Source of the DNA: Glycine soja
Taxonomy: Eukaryota; Streptophyta; Magnoliopsida; Fabales; Fabaceae
Length of the DNA stretch: 64,000 bases
Direction: 5' to 3'
Assembly: GCF_004193775.1 (NCBI RefSeq)
Contig: NC_041003.1
Location: 22,740,573 to 22,804,572 of the forward strand
Shown here: positions 21,328-33,281 of the stretch, piece after piece
How the letters are laid out: every line of letters starts with the position of its first letter
Position numbering within the stretch: position 1 is the stretch's first letter
Notes under the pieces: model-generated
Database searches by the model: none
Seen by the model: only the letters and a program-made list of their open reading frames with translations
Told to the model about the DNA's origin: nothing
Made by a program: the position numbers and the translations under genes

Positions 21328-22466
21328 ATGGCAGAACCATCAAAGAAGTGCAAAGGTTCTTTGAGTAGAAGCCAACAACATTCCGAGGTTCAGGATACTC
21401 CAATTCCTTCCTCCATTTCCTCCTCCTCATTGTTCTCATCGGAAGAACAACGTATACGGTACACACACCTCTTCTCCTCTCGTTCTATCATTGACCCTAA
21501 GTTCATAGATATGGATTTCTTTTCTGATAAGAGTTTTGAATGCATTCAAGCATTTCAAAACTCAAATGTCATACCCTTTATGTCTCTAAAATTGCCTGTG
21601 TATTCTGAATTGGTAAAAGCTTTTTATTCTAATCTTGAAATTCAAGAAAGTACCTTGATTTCTGAAGTCTATGGGATAAAGATGGTCATTGACCAATCCC
21701 TCTTCTATGAGTTGACCCAATTGTCTAGTGATGATGTTCCATTTGAAGATGCACTGGACAATGATTGGAAGTTTGATTTTTCTGTGCATGATGCCCGCCG
21801 GTTGGTTTGCACCAGCCAAGCGGATATGACCGGAAGGCTGCTTGCTGGTTCATTGGCTCTTGAAAGCCGCATCCTTCACTATCTTATTGTTCGTGTCTTA
21901 CTCCCAAGATCTTCAAACCTTGCACAGGTTTCTGAAGAAGATCTTATAGTCATGTGGGCCTTTCATACCGGCCGAAAAATTGATTGGGCACATTTAGTCC
22001 GGTATCGCATGCATAAGGCATTGTGATTAAATGCTCCCTTACCCTATCCACACTTAGTCACTCTTTTCCTTCAACATTTTAATATCCCTCTTGATTCTAA
22101 ACCTTATGTTCCAATCAAGAGATCTTTCTTGATCGGTGCTGCTGTGGTTGCATCTTTTGGTTACCGCAAAGAGCGTGATGGCTCTTGCGTAAAAAAGGGT
22201 GCTCAACCAAATGATGATGAAGGACAATTACCGGTTGAATGGGACTCTTCTCTCCTTCAGAGTAATTTGGATAGGTTCAATGGACTCTAAACCTATGTTG
22301 GTGAAAGGTTTGATGCTTTGGAACAACAAGTGGACATGCGATTCGATGCAATGGACTCAAGGATCACAAAGGTTGAAGAAGATGTCACCATCATTCGCGA
22401 CTGCCTTGATTTACCTCCACCACCATCAGTTTGGACTTTATTATTATTATTATATATATTTTTCTA
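21328..22466 (+). pseudogene. SIRE1-type env-like ORF, two in-frame stops
   Basis: It opens MAEPSKKCKGSLSRSQQ and is free of stops for 232 residues. A Ser-rich N-terminus (about residues 24-38) is followed by a globular part with YGIKMVIDQSLFYELTQL (about 114-131) and VSEEDLIVMWAFHT (about 204-217). A TGA at 22024-22026 interrupts it where the sister copy at 8742 has Arg. A second stop comes near 22288. The frame then gives a heptad-like tail and DLPPPPSV. This matches the putative plant transposon protein / env-like ORF of SIRE1-group copia elements. I see no convincing signal peptide or transmembrane anchor, so calling it a true envelope would be inference. Confidence 0.75.
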
Positions 22467-22876
22467 AAGCCTTGTATTTGGTTATATGCTTATGACATTT
22501 GAACACTTAGTATTTTTAATATTTGCTTAGTATGACTGAATATTTATGGATTGTGATATATGACTATGTGGTTTGCATTATAATTTGGTTTATGTCTTGC
22601 TTCATGAATGGTTTAGAATCTTTTATGTTCATTTTACAAAATATGCTTTGTGTATGTTTTTAAATTATGTATGTTTTATGCACTTTGGCCTTTTTCATGT
22701 TGCCAAAGGGGGAGAGAAAAATGGGTATTTTAAGAAATCAAGACGTTATATTTTCAAAAGCTTTAAAATTAAGCATAAATTCAAAAAGAAAGAGGGAGAA
22801 AGGGATGAGTGTGCTGTAGAACAAAATTGTATGCATTCTCTTGATTTCAGGATTGTCATCATCAAAAGGGGGAGAT
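22467..22876 (+). other. 3' untranslated region and polypurine tract
   Basis: Nearly identical to 9396-9848. The polypurine tract AAAAGGGGGAGA spans 22864-22875, next to the LTR start. Confidence 0.85.
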
Positions 22877-24370
22877 TGTGGAAGCAATGTCTTCCAAGGT
22901 TATTTTGATGATGCCAAAGAATCAAGAGTTAAGATCAAGTTTTCAAGAATCAAGATTCAAGATTCAAGAATAATCAAGATCAAGATTCAAGACTCAAGAT
23001 TCAAGAATCAAGAGAAGACTCAATCAAGATAAGTACTTAAAAAGTTTTCCAAAACATTGAGTAGCACAAGAAGTTTTCAAAAAATCATTACCAAAAAGTT
23101 TTACTCTTTGGTAATCGATTACCAGAAGGTAGTAATCGATTACCAGTGTTTTAAAATGTTAAGATTTCAAATTTCAAGAGTTACAACTTATGTTTAAACA
23201 ATTTTAAATCATTTTAAACTTGTGTAATGATTACACAAAGAGTAACATTTGTTGATGTGTAATCGATTACACCTTAATGGTAATCGATTACCAGTGACTG
23301 ATTTCAAAAAATATGTTTCCAAAAGTCACAATTCTTCAAGTGACTTGTTTCGGAAGATTTTTTTTCTAAAAGTCACAACTTTTTAAGCGACTAGTTTTCA
23401 AAAGAGTCACAATTTTAAAAGGTGACTAGTTTTAAAGAAATTGCCAAGAGTCACAAACTTTAATTTGAGTCATCAAGAGATTATAAATATGTGACCATGG
23501 CATGAATCTTTTAATTCATCTATATAACATCATCTCTCAACATCTTTCAATCAATCTTTCAATATCTTCTTTCATCTTTTTCAACACTTTCAACAGAACT
23601 TTCTAATTCATTTTTCTTCATCTTTCTAAAAGTTTTTGTTCAACACTTCCTCTTCCAAGAAAATTTCTTTGATCAAAAACTTGTGCTATTCATCTTTTTC
23701 ATTTGCTTCTCCCTTTGCCAAAAGAGACTAACCGCCTAAATTCTTTTATGTCTCTCTTCTCCCATACAAAAGATTCAAAGGACTAACCACCTGAGAATTC
23801 TTTTGATTCTTACCTTTCCCTTATGAAAAAGATTTCAAAGGACTAGCCGCCTGAGAATTCTTTGTCCCAATACATTGTAGGGTACATCCTTTGTGGTACA
23901 AGTAGAGGGTACATCTACTTTGGGATTGTTATACTAAGAAAAAGAGAGGGTACATCTCTTGTGGATTAGTTCTAGTGGAGGATACATCCACTTGGTTATT
24001 CAAAGAGAACAAGGGAGGGTACATCCCTTGTGGATCTTTGGCTTGTAAAGGTTTTTACAAGGTTAAAAGAAATCTCAAGAACCGCAGGTTGCTTGGGGAC
24101 TGGATGTAGGCACAGTTTGTGGTAGAACCAGTATAAATCTTGTGTTTGTCATCTTCTTCCCTACACTCTTTAATTTCCGCTGTTTACTTTTAATTATCGC
24201 TTTTACTTTTGGTTAAGTTTTTGTTTATGGTCTTTACTTTCTTAACTTAGTAGTAAAAACCTAATTGAATCTAGTAACATTAAGAAAGATAATTTTTTAA
24301 TTAGCCAAGTCACATTAATAATTAATTCAACCCTCCCTTCTTAATTATTCTGAGGCCACTTGATCCAACA
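22877..24370 (+). repeat. 3' LTR of the SIRE-like element
   Basis: A complete LTR from TGTGGAAGCAATG to GATCCAACA. TATA box at 23482-23489. It has fewer TAATCGATTA sites than the 5' LTR because a segment near 23225 is shortened. GGGTACA hairpins lie at about 23875-24030. Confidence 0.9.
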
Positions 24371-24661
24371 AAAACTAGTCTAGGTGCCTTAAAATACAAG
24401 GGATGAAAAATCCTATATTTCTAGGGTACCCTATCTACATTATGGAGCCCTAAATACAAGGACCAAATATAATGACATCCAAATCTAATTTGTACAAAGA
24501 TAATTGGACCCAGCCTTGGCCTATGGGCTCAGAAATCTACCCTGAGGTTCATGAGAACCCTAAGGCCTTCTTTAGCAGCTCTAGTTGAATCCTCTTGGAG
24601 CCTTTTGCTCATGGCTCTAGTGGCTCTAGTGACTGGTCCCTTCCTAGGAAGGATTGCATCA
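24371..24661 (-). mobile_element. CRM-like 3' LTR, proximal part, encoding the integrase C-terminus
   Basis: On the minus strand the LTR starts TGATGCAATCC at 24661 and runs left. It carries the last codons of integrase (GPVTRATRAMSKRLQ to RVLMNLRVDF, stop at 24529-24531). Just upstream of the LTR start is the purine tract AAGGGGGAAGGGA (minus strand, about 24662-24674), which lies inside the coding sequence. A pol frame that runs through the PPT into the 3' LTR is a known trait of CRM-clade chromoviruses. Confidence 0.85.
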
Positions 24662-25188
24662 TCCCTTCCCCCTTGAAGAGTATTTGACCTTAAATCTGTT
24701 AGTTCCTCCTCCTCAATATCAACTCTACCTACAAAAGGAATTAAATCAGAAAGGTTAAAAGTGGTGCTAACTCCATACTCTTCTGGGAGGTCCAACCTAC
24801 AGGCATTGATATTGATCATCTTCGAAACCTGAAAAGGTCCATCCCCTCTAGGGCTAAGCTTGGATTTCCTTTTAGTAGGGAATCTATCCTTCCTAAGATG
24901 GAGCCAAACCCAGACACCCTCAATAAGAGCTAGCTCTTTTCTTCCTCTATTGCCTTTAGTTGAATACACCTTTATGTTGTTCTCTATTTGGTTCTTAACC
25001 CTCTCATGCAACTTCTTTACAAACTCTGACCTAGATTCCCCTTCTTTACGTATAAAAGAAATGTCCAGTGGGAGGGGAATGAGGTCTAACGGTGTTAGGG
25101 GATTGAACCCATAGACAACCTCAAAAAGGGACTGCTTGGGGGTTCTATGAACCCCCCTGTTGTAGGCAAATTCTACATGAGGAAGATA
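24662..25188 (-). pseudogene. CRM-like integrase, C-terminal half
   Basis: The frame continues from the interrupted integrase at 26265. It reads EYLPHVEFAYNRGVHRTPKQ, then the GPY/F-like module (PRGDGPFQVSKMININACRLDLPEEYGVSTTFNLSDLIPF, quoted here as the region at about 24740-24860) and an acidic linker. It is open to the stop at 24529 within the LTR. The integrase inserts element DNA into the host genome; the C-terminal part binds DNA and chromatin. I see no canonical chromodomain, only the short basic tail typical of CRM-type integrases. It is separated from the catalytic core by the solo LTR at 25194-26264. Confidence 0.85.
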
Positions 25189-25193
25189 CTCAT

Positions 25194-26264
25194 TGATGCA
25201 ATCCTCCCTAGGAAGGGACCAGTCACTAGAGGCATGAGCAAGAGGCTCCAAGAGGATTGGGCTAGAGTTGCTGAAGAAGGCCCTAGGATTCTCATGAACC
25301 TCAGGGTAGATTTTTGAGCCCATGGGCCAAGGTTGGGTCCAATTATCTTTGAACATATTAGACTAGGATGTCATTATATTTGGTCCTTGTATTTAGGGCT
25401 CCATAATGTAGGTAGGGTACCCTATAAATATAGGATTTTTCACCCCTTGTATTTTAGGGCTCCTAGACTAGTTTTTGTATTTAGGGGAAGTTTTGTAATT
25501 TCACATGCACTAAGTGAATATTTGATGTGTGTTGTTCGAAATAAATGTAATTGAATTGGTAGAAGCCCAATCCAATTAAATTTTAGAGGGGGAGATGAGC
25601 ATTTGCTTACTACACCACATTGCCACATCATATAGTCACACTTTGTGCATGTCCTTCATGCTTTACATGCCTCATGTAGTCACACTTTGTACATGCCTTC
25701 ATGCTTTACATGCCTCATATAGTCACACTTTGTGCATGTCCTTCATGCTTTTCATGCCACACCTAAGCACACATAGTGGAGAATCTTGAAATTGATCTTG
25801 GATTAGTGGGATGAACCATAACTAAAATTCACTAATCATAATTAGTGAAATTTTGGCTCCAAAGTTTGGCTCCACAAATTCAATTTCAAATTTAAGTGAA
25901 ATTTGAATTGAAATTCAAATTTCCCTCCACTTTTGTGTGACACTTAGGCTATAAATAGAGGTCATGTGTGTGCATTTTTGAAACTTTGATCAATTGAAAA
26001 TTAAACTTCAGATTTCAGATCTCTTTTAGAGCATAAAATTTCATGCTCTTCTCTTCCTCTCCCTTCATTCATCTCCTTCTTCCTCCAAGCTCTTATACAT
26101 GGCCTCCTATGGTGGTGAGCTTCTTCTAGACTCATCTTCTCCTTGAAGTGGTGCCTCCTCTCTCTCTTCCTTCTCCATTCTGCTGCCATTCATCTTCCAA
26201 GAAGCAAAGGAATCCATTAATGAAGAAGATCCTAGGCCTACAAGCTCTAATAGAGCTTACATCA
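25194..26264 (+). mobile_element. CRM-like solo LTR inserted in a same-family integrase, TSD CTCAT
   Basis: It starts TGATGCAATCC and ends CTTACATCA (5-bp inverted ends TGATG/CATCA). It is flanked by CTCAT at 25189-25193 and 26265-26269, exactly within the codons of the host integrase (SWDE joined to YLPHVEF). It is 1071 bp long. The first 130 bases encode the integrase tail (VTRGMSKRLQED to MNLRVDF, stop near 25315). TATAAATA at 25950-25957 is the LTR promoter. It is inverse to the element it sits in, so it forms a long inverted repeat with 15998-24661. Confidence 0.92.
25950..25957 (+). promoter_or_regulatory. CRM-like LTR TATA box
   Basis: TATAAATA in the context GGCTATAAATAGAGG, about 310 bp before the LTR end. 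Confidence 0.7.
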
Positions 26265-28793
26265 CTCATCCCAAGACTTATGGTTGCCTTTTAGAAGAGC
26301 CCTTAAAAGGGAGGATAAAGACCTATTCACTACCTCTTTTTGCCCATCAGTTTGTGGATGACAAGTGGTAGAGGAAAGAAGTTTAGTTCCTAGCTTAGCC
26401 CATAAGGTTTTCCAGAAGTGGCTAAGGAACTTAGCATCTCTATCTGACACAATGGTCCTAGGCAAACCATGGAGTCGCACAACTTCCCCGAAAAAGAATT
26501 TTGAGATGTGGGAAGCATCATCCACCTTATGGCATGGTATAAAGTGTGCCATCTTGCTAAACCTATCCACCACCACAAAGATAGAGTCTACACCTCTTTG
26601 GCTGCTAGGAAGCCCAAGGACAAAGTCCATACTAATGTCAACCCAAGGTGCAGAGGGGATGGGTAAGGGTGTGTATAGCCCATGAGGCATCACCCTTGAC
26701 TTGGCTTGTAAACAAGAGACACACCTAGTGCAATGCTTATGGAGATCTTTCTTCCTATGGGGCCAATAAAACTTTTCTTTGAGTAAGACAAGGGTCTTGT
26801 CTATCCCAAAGTGGTCCATGAGCCCACCCTCATGGCTCTCTTTCACAAGTAATTTCCTAATGGATCCTTGGGGTATGCAAAGCTTTCTCTCTTTGAACAA
26901 ATACCCCTCAACCAAATAGAATCCATCTAGGGCCTTTTTCCCACAACTCTCATAAATGGGAGAGAAATTTTCATCTAAAGCATACAAGTCCCTAATATTA
27001 TCAAATCCTAAAATTTGAGCTCCAAGGGAGCAAAACAACGTGTGTCTCCTAGAGAGGGCATCAACTACCACATTTGTTTTTCCCTTTTTGTATTTGATAA
27101 CATATGGAAATTGCTTTAGGTACTCTACCTATTTTGCATGCCTTTTGTTGAACTTGTTTTGCCCTCTAATGTACTTAAGTGATTGATGATCATTATGAAT
27201 GACAAATTCCTTGGAAACAAGGTAATGTTCCCAAGTTTGGAGGGCTCTTATTAAGGCATAAAGCTCTTTATCATAGGTGGGGTAGTTGAGGGTGGCACTA
27301 TGAAGTTTTTCACTAAAATAAGCAATAGGGTGCCCTCCTTGTAACAATACAGCTCCAACTATCACACCAGAGACATCACATTCTAGCTCGAAAGTTTTAG
27401 AAAAGTCAAGAAGAGCTAGAACAGGTGCCTTAGTAAGTTTTTCTTTGAGCAAAGCAAAGGCTTGCTCTTGTTTTTCACCCCAGGTAAATGCCACATTCTT
27501 CTTCACCAGCTCATTGAGAGGTGATGCAATTATAGAGAAATTAGGAACAAACCTTCTATAGAAGCTTGCTAACCCATGGAAGCTCCTAATATCTCCCACA
27601 CTTTTTGGGGTGGGCCATTCTTGGATGGCCTTGATTTTCTTATGGTCTACTTGGACCCCATTTTTACCAACTACAAACCCTACGAAAACTATATTATCTA
27701 CACAAAAGATACACTTCTCTATATTTGCATAGAGGGTGTTTTTCCTAAGGACTGAAAGAACTTGCCTGAGATGTCCTAAGTGATCATCTAGGCTCCTATT
27801 GTACACTAAAATATCATCAAAATAAACAACTACAAATCTACCTATATTTGCAAAATGAATTTCCTTCTTAACAATCTTCTTGGATGAATCCTTTTCCTCT
27901 TTTTCCTTCCCCTTGGCCTTTGAAGACAAGGCCTTACTATCCTTCTTTTTCTTTTGTTTTTCTAATTTTTCTTTCTCATCCCTCTTATCTTTCATAGTTA
28001 GTTGATCTTTGGTCACCTGTGAAGGTGCTTGAGGATGCAACACAAATTTAGTGCCAAGATGGGTGAGGGTAATCTCATTAGTTAGGCCATTGTAAATGAT
28101 CTTCCTATCAAATTTCCACGGCCTTCCTAAAAGAATATGTCCTGCCTCCATGAGAACTATATCACAACTAACTTCATCCTTATATGTCCCAATGGAGAAA
28201 GGTACCTTCACTTGGTGGTTAACTATCATTTCCCCTTGCTTATTAAGCCATTGAAGTTTATAAGGTTTTGGGTGGGGAATGATAGTGAGGTTCAACTTGG
28301 AAACTAATCTTGTGCTACAATAATTGCAACAAGATCCACTATCCACAATGAGAGAACAAGTTTTATCTAAAATTTTGCATCTTGTATGAATGATGTTCTC
28401 TCTTTGGGATTGAGATAGATCACAAGATTGACCTCCAAGGAGCCTTCTAACCATTAAGAGGTCACCTTCTTCATAGGGGTAGACTTCCTCACTAGACTCT
28501 TCACCCCTTACTTCATCTTCACTTCCACTAGAGGAAGGGCAAGAAGTAGTCTCCTCTTGACTACTATAAATGTCTTGACCCCTCATGATCATGGTTTTCT
28601 TTGTGGGGCATTGAGACGCAATGTGACCTCTCCCAAGACATTTGAAGCATTTAATGTTGTTAGTTCTTTCTTGGGAACTAGTCTTAGGGGTGTATTTCTC
28701 TATGGTCTTACCCTTATTTTCCTTGGGTTTTTGAAGGTGCGACCCCCAAAATTCCATGGGCTTGGTCCTTCCTTGGATAAGAGTGAGAGCCAT
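26265..28793 (-). pseudogene. CRM-like pol: zinc knuckle, protease, half RT, RNase H, integrase core
   Basis: The main frame (28793-27129) starts inside the nucleocapsid. It has a zinc knuckle with Cys at residues 49, 52, 62 and His 57, then a protease with DSG at 151-153. A Lys/Glu-rich stretch follows (residues 263-311). The frame then joins directly to the RT catalytic motif YFDD at 324-327, with thumb and RNase H after it. The N-terminal two thirds of RT (fingers, first catalytic Asp) are missing, although the frame is kept. A TAG at 27129-27131 replaces the Trp of the usual RHAKW motif. The same frame continues through 26265 with the integrase HHCC zinc finger (CTRCVSC) and a D,D,E core ([28 protein letters not shown]). 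The element is non-functional: RT deletion, one nonsense codon, and an insertion at 26264. Confidence 0.92.
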
Positions 28794-29675
28794 AAGATTT
28801 TGAAGAAGGCTGTCTTTTAAGTTGTTGCTCCACTCTTATACAAAGTTGGACTAGCTCATCTAGGTCCCTATATGGAAGGAGTTCAACCTTGTCCCTCACT
28901 TCCATATTAAGCCCTCTAAGGAACCTAGCTATGCTTGTTCTTTCCTCCTCCCTAAGTCTAGCTCTTAAAAATAGTAGTTCCATTTGTTGTCTATATTCTT
29001 CAACACTCATACTCCCGTGTCTAAGCCTTTGGAGCTTGTCCATAAGCTCCCTTTCATAGTATGAGGGAATGTGCCTCTTCCTAAGGGCACGCTTAAGATC
29101 ATTCCAATACTTTACTAGAGGATCCCTATGAATCCTTCGTTCCCTAACAAGGGAAGTCCACCAATAGAGGGCATACCCTTGAAAGCTAAGGGTAGCCAAT
29201 GAAACTTTTCTCTCTTCGCTAATATGATGGCAAACAAAGAGTTGTTCAACCTTTATTTCTCAATCTAAGTAGGCCTCAACATTATCTTTTCCATGGAAAT
29301 ATGGGAGGCTAATGTTAACCTCTTGAGGCCTTCTATCCTTTTCTCTTCTTTGGGAGTGATGTTTAGTATGTGAACTATGGTGCCCTCTATAATAGTCGCT
29401 AACTTCTTCACTTGAACTCTTGCAAGAGTCATGACTACTATAGGAGGCTTGTTTTTCTCTTTTCATTTCTTTCATTATTTTTCTACTTTCTTCCTCTTTT
29501 ATTTTCTCTCTTTCATCTTGACTTTATTTCTTCCACTCTTTTTTTTACCTTTTTCTTTTCTCTCTAGTTTTTCTTTCCACAACTTAAGGGATCTCAACTC
29601 ATCTAATATCTTATACAAGGATTCCTTAGGAGTAGAAGCCTCACCATTAACACTAGATGAAGAATGAAGACTCAT
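28714..29675 (-). pseudogene. CRM-like Gag, with stop and frameshifts
   Basis: The minus-strand coding region begins at an ATG near 29675 (MSLHSSSSVNGEAST). A shift follows in a Lys/Glu-rich region (about 29480-29590). From 29475 the frame has a charged N-terminus and LPYFHGKDNVEAYLD, then a TGA at 29260-29262 in place of the usual Trp. The same frame continues to the capsid core GYALYWWTSLVRERRIHRDP and RHGSMSVEEYRQQMELL, typical of chromovirus Gag. A one-base shift near 28755 moves the reading into the pol frame. Gag forms the particle and packages RNA; this copy is dead. Confidence 0.88.
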
Positions 29676-31562
29676 GTTGGTTCCTAAGTTATGGTTCTTT
29701 CTTGTTGGGGGTTTGAAAACAAAAGGTAAAAGAAACTATGGTTGACACTAACCAAAATAAACACTAAAAGAGGTGTGAAAGATAAGGTAAAAACTAATTG
29801 GTAAAAGGTAAGCTATCCAGGCAGTTTGACATTGGAAGGTAAAGGAAATAAGCTATGAAAGTAAGCAAGAAATGTAAACTAGGCGAATCCTAAGAGTGTT
29901 TGGATGACCACATTTAAGGTTCCCAACAAAACACTCACAATCCTAAGGGAAAATTGCCTAAAATTATTACACACAAATGGAAGTAGGGTGACCTATTGGA
30001 GGCTCCCAACTTACTTCCAATGAAAGGCCTTTTTGTTACAAAATTTGAAAGCAATGAAAGTAAGTAAATTGTCAATTACAAAATTACAAAAAGGTCCTCA
30101 ATTTTGGTGGTTGTTCTCTCTTTGGTGATTCACTCAATTTGGAGTGCTTCTTAGTCCAATAGCTCTTAAGGTGGTTTTCCCCTTGCTTCTTGACTCAAAT
30201 TCTTCAAGGGATGGCACTGATCCTCTTTTCCAATTCCCTATATGGTAACTCACAAACAAGGAAAGGAAACAAAGAGACAAGCAATAACCAAAGACCAAAA
30301 AAAATGAAATGAAAGTTAAACCAATAGAGTTTTAACAAGACAAATTTTCAAGGATTATTCAATAATTAAAGCAATGAAAAGCACATAAAAGCAAGCTAGG
30401 ACTCAAAGAGAAACATAGAATGGCTCTAGAGTATAGTAAAAAAAAAAAAAAAAGACTCAAGAAACCTCTAGTTTTGGAACTTGTATTCACAGTAATTTTC
30501 AATTGAAATTTCAGAACTAGGATTGGTATAAAATAGGCACCAATTATAGAACAAATTTTGAGCCAAAACAACCAACACACTTCCCTTTCACTTTTTTTTT
30601 CCTGGACACTGATTTTTCTGCCAAATTTTGTGATTTTTATTATTTTTTCCTTTAATCCAAATCACTTGATTCTTTTTTCATAATTTTTTTCCAGATGTCT
30701 AGAAAATTAAGTAAAAATTTCATCTCAAAACACGTGGTGACCAATTCCCAATAATTTATACAAGTTCGTATGTTCAAGCTGCCAGCACCAGCGATTTCAA
30801 CCTATAAATCAAGAGTAGTGTTTATGTTGCTTAAGGCTTGGATAGTTACAATTTATGTTTGCTTATGCTCAATTATCTTGAATAACACAATTCAAGAGAG
30901 CTTAAGACTTATTTTGATTCACAAATCCAGCCACAACTCAGCACCACAACTCAACTTCATCATAGGCATCATATAGGAAACTTAGAAAAAAAAATGTTCA
31001 ACAACAAGACTGCTTCTAAGAATTGATTTAGAACATGTTATGAACTAAATAGCATGCAGGAATTAGACTCAAAATTCAAAAGATAGGCTAATAATGACAA
31101 GAATACATGAACAAATGTATCTAGAACTAAATTAACAAAATAAAAATTCAACACAAACTTTGAACATAATGTGACAATTACTATGACTAAACATGACTCT
31201 AAGACAACATGGATTAAGTGATTTACACTTAGATTTTTGTGTTTTTCTTTTTTAATCAATATTTTGGAAGAAAATTTATATCTAAGGTTCAGCACAAGAA
31301 TATTATGAATGAAAAATTATAGAACCTAAAATCAACACAAAAACATGATTCAAGAGTAGATCTACAAAATTTGAACCATAGAAATGCACGAACAAGTGTA
31401 GATCTAAGATTTAATTGGTTTATTTTTTTTTAAATCTACTCTAAACAGCACCAAACCACAAGATAATGGAGGATATACATGCAGAATAAGATGAAGAACA
31501 AGGAATTAAAGTGAATTGACCGAACAACAAGATAGAGGAAGCAAAAGAACATCACCTAGATG
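29676..31562 (-). other. Leader of the CRM-like element (non-coding)
   Basis: AT-rich sequence upstream of gag on the minus strand. I see no gene in it and could not find the primer site or the 5' LTR, so the 5' end of the element is missing. It is cut at 31563 by a copia LTR. Confidence 0.55.
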
Positions 31563-33066
31563 TGTTGGATCAAGTGGCCTCAGAATAATTAAGAAGGGGG
31601 GGTTGAATTAATTATGAACGTGTCTTGAATAATTAAAAATTTATCCTTCTTAATGTTACTAGATTCAATTAGGCTGTACTACTAAGTTATGAGAAAGTAA
31701 AGAACAGAAACAATAACTTAGACAAAAGTAAAGCGGAAATAAAAAGTACATGGCGGAAAGATAAAGAGTGTAGGGAAGAAGAAGACAAACACAAGATTTA
31801 TACTGGTTCGGCCACAACCCATGCCTACGTCCAATCCCCAAGCAACCACCGGTTCTTGAGATTTCCAATAACCTTGTAAAAACCATTACAAGCAAAGATC
31901 CACAAGGGATGTACCCTCCCTTGTTCTCTTTGAACAACCAAGTGGATGTACACTCCACTTGAACTGATCCACAAGAGATGTACCCTCTCTTGTTCTCAAT
32001 ATTACAACCCAAGTTGATGTACGCTCTACTTGTACCACAAAGGATGTACCCTTCAATGTGTTAAGAAAAAGAATTCTTAGGCGGTTAGTCCCTTGAATCT
32101 TTGTAAGGGAAAACAAAAGATATCTCAGGCGGTTAGTCCTTTGAAATCTTTTGTTTAAAGGGAAGAGGAAGAATCAAAAGAATTCTCAGGCGGTTATTCC
32201 TTTGAGTCTTTTGGCAAAAGCTCTTAGAAGAATGATTTGAATGAATGAAAGAAATCTGAAAGTTGTCACTCTAAAATTCGTGCCATGGTCACATATTTAT
32301 AGTCATTTGATGACTCAAGTTAAAAGTTTATGACTCTTGGCAATTTCTTCAAAACTAGTCACTTTTTAAAAGTTGTGACTCTTTTGAAAACTATTCACTT
32401 TCAAAGTTGTGACTCTTTTGAAAACTAGTCACTTTAAAGGTTGTAACTTTTGAAAAATCTTCATAAACCAGTCACTTTAAGAATTCTGATTTTTGGTAAT
32501 TTAATTTTCAAAATAAGTCACTAGTATTCGATTACCATTGTAGTGTAATCGATTACACATCAACAGATGTGACTCTTCATGTTTAAATTTGAAAACCAAC
32601 GTTTAGAAACACTGGTAATCGATTACAAGTATTGTGTAATCGATTACACAAGTTTGAAATGATTTGAAAATGTTTTATCACAAGTTGTGACTCTTGAAAT
32701 TTGAAATCTAATGTTTTAATACATTGGTAATCGATTACATGCTTATGGTAATCGATTACAGCTTTGTAAATCAGTTTGAAAAGAATGTTGGCTACTGGTA
32801 ATCGATTACTACCTTCTGGTAATTGATTACTTGAGAGTAAAACTCTTGGTAAAAGATTTTTCTTTGAAAAATTCTCTTGAACAAAATTGTGCTATTCAAT
32901 ATTTTGAAGAACTCTATTAATACTTATCTTAATTGAGTCTTCTCTTGATTCTTTACTTGAATCTTGAATCTTGATTGAACGACTCTTTGACTCTTGAAAA
33001 TTGCTTTGATTGAACGACTCTTAGATTCTTGAAACTTGCTTGACACTTGATTCTTGACTTGATTCT
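31563..33066 (-). mobile_element. SIRE-like copia LTR, 5' end truncated
   Basis: On the plus strand it starts TGTTGGATCAAGTGGCC, the reverse of the LTR end. It then runs back through the GGGTACA hairpins (plus strand TGTACCC, 31905-32060), CTAACCGCCTGA hairpins (32070-32220), TATA box (32294-32301) and TAATCGATTA sites (32530-32830). It stops near 33066 among GATTCTTGA repeats without reaching the LTR start. A stem with a mutated loop but perfect arms, CAAGTGGA/TCCACTTG, lies at about 31940. Confidence 0.85.
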
Positions 33067-33230
33067 TGAAATTTGTTATCAATCACTGGACAACACGGTT
33101 CATATCTTTCATACCACTTGTTATCCTCTAAAAAAACTTCTATTTGTTAAAAAACTTATATCTTTGGTTAGTACACTATTCAACCCCTTTTCGAATGTGA
33201 TCTTTGATATTTCAATTGGCATTAGAGCTC
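33067..33230 (+). mobile_element. Copia 5' LTR tail and primer binding site
   Basis: The last part of a copia LTR ends GATATTTCA at 33214. TTGGCATTAGAGCTC (33216-33230) follows, a variant of the initiator-Met tRNA primer site TTGGTATCAGAGC. Most of the LTR is missing on the left. Confidence 0.7.
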
Positions 33231-33281
33231 AGCCTCTTGGGTTGAGTGTTTAACAATACTGAGGAAAAGATTCAACAACCA

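Larger units (their letters stand above)
18078..24370 (+). mobile_element. SIRE-like copia element without pol, TSD AAAAC
   Basis: A 6.3-kb element bounded by LTRs of one family and flanked by AAAAC at 18073-18077 and 24371-24375. Order: 5' LTR, Gag piece, spacer, env-like ORF, polypurine tract, 3' LTR. Protease, integrase and reverse transcriptase are absent. The 5' LTR lacks its last 20-odd bases together with the primer site and the start of gag, so that deletion must postdate insertion. The pol loss could predate it (trans-mobilised) or postdate it. It sits inside the 3' LTR of the minus-strand CRM-like element. Confidence 0.9.

Noticed and set aside
21328..22466. True viral envelope glycoprotein
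   Set aside because: Position fits an env-like ORF, but no signal peptide, transmembrane anchor or glycoprotein signature is visible. I keep the neutral term env-like.
25595..25789. Small ORF with repeated SYSHTLCMSFML
   Set aside because: Created by a short tandem repeat (CATGCCTCATGTAGTCACAC) in the CRM-like LTR.
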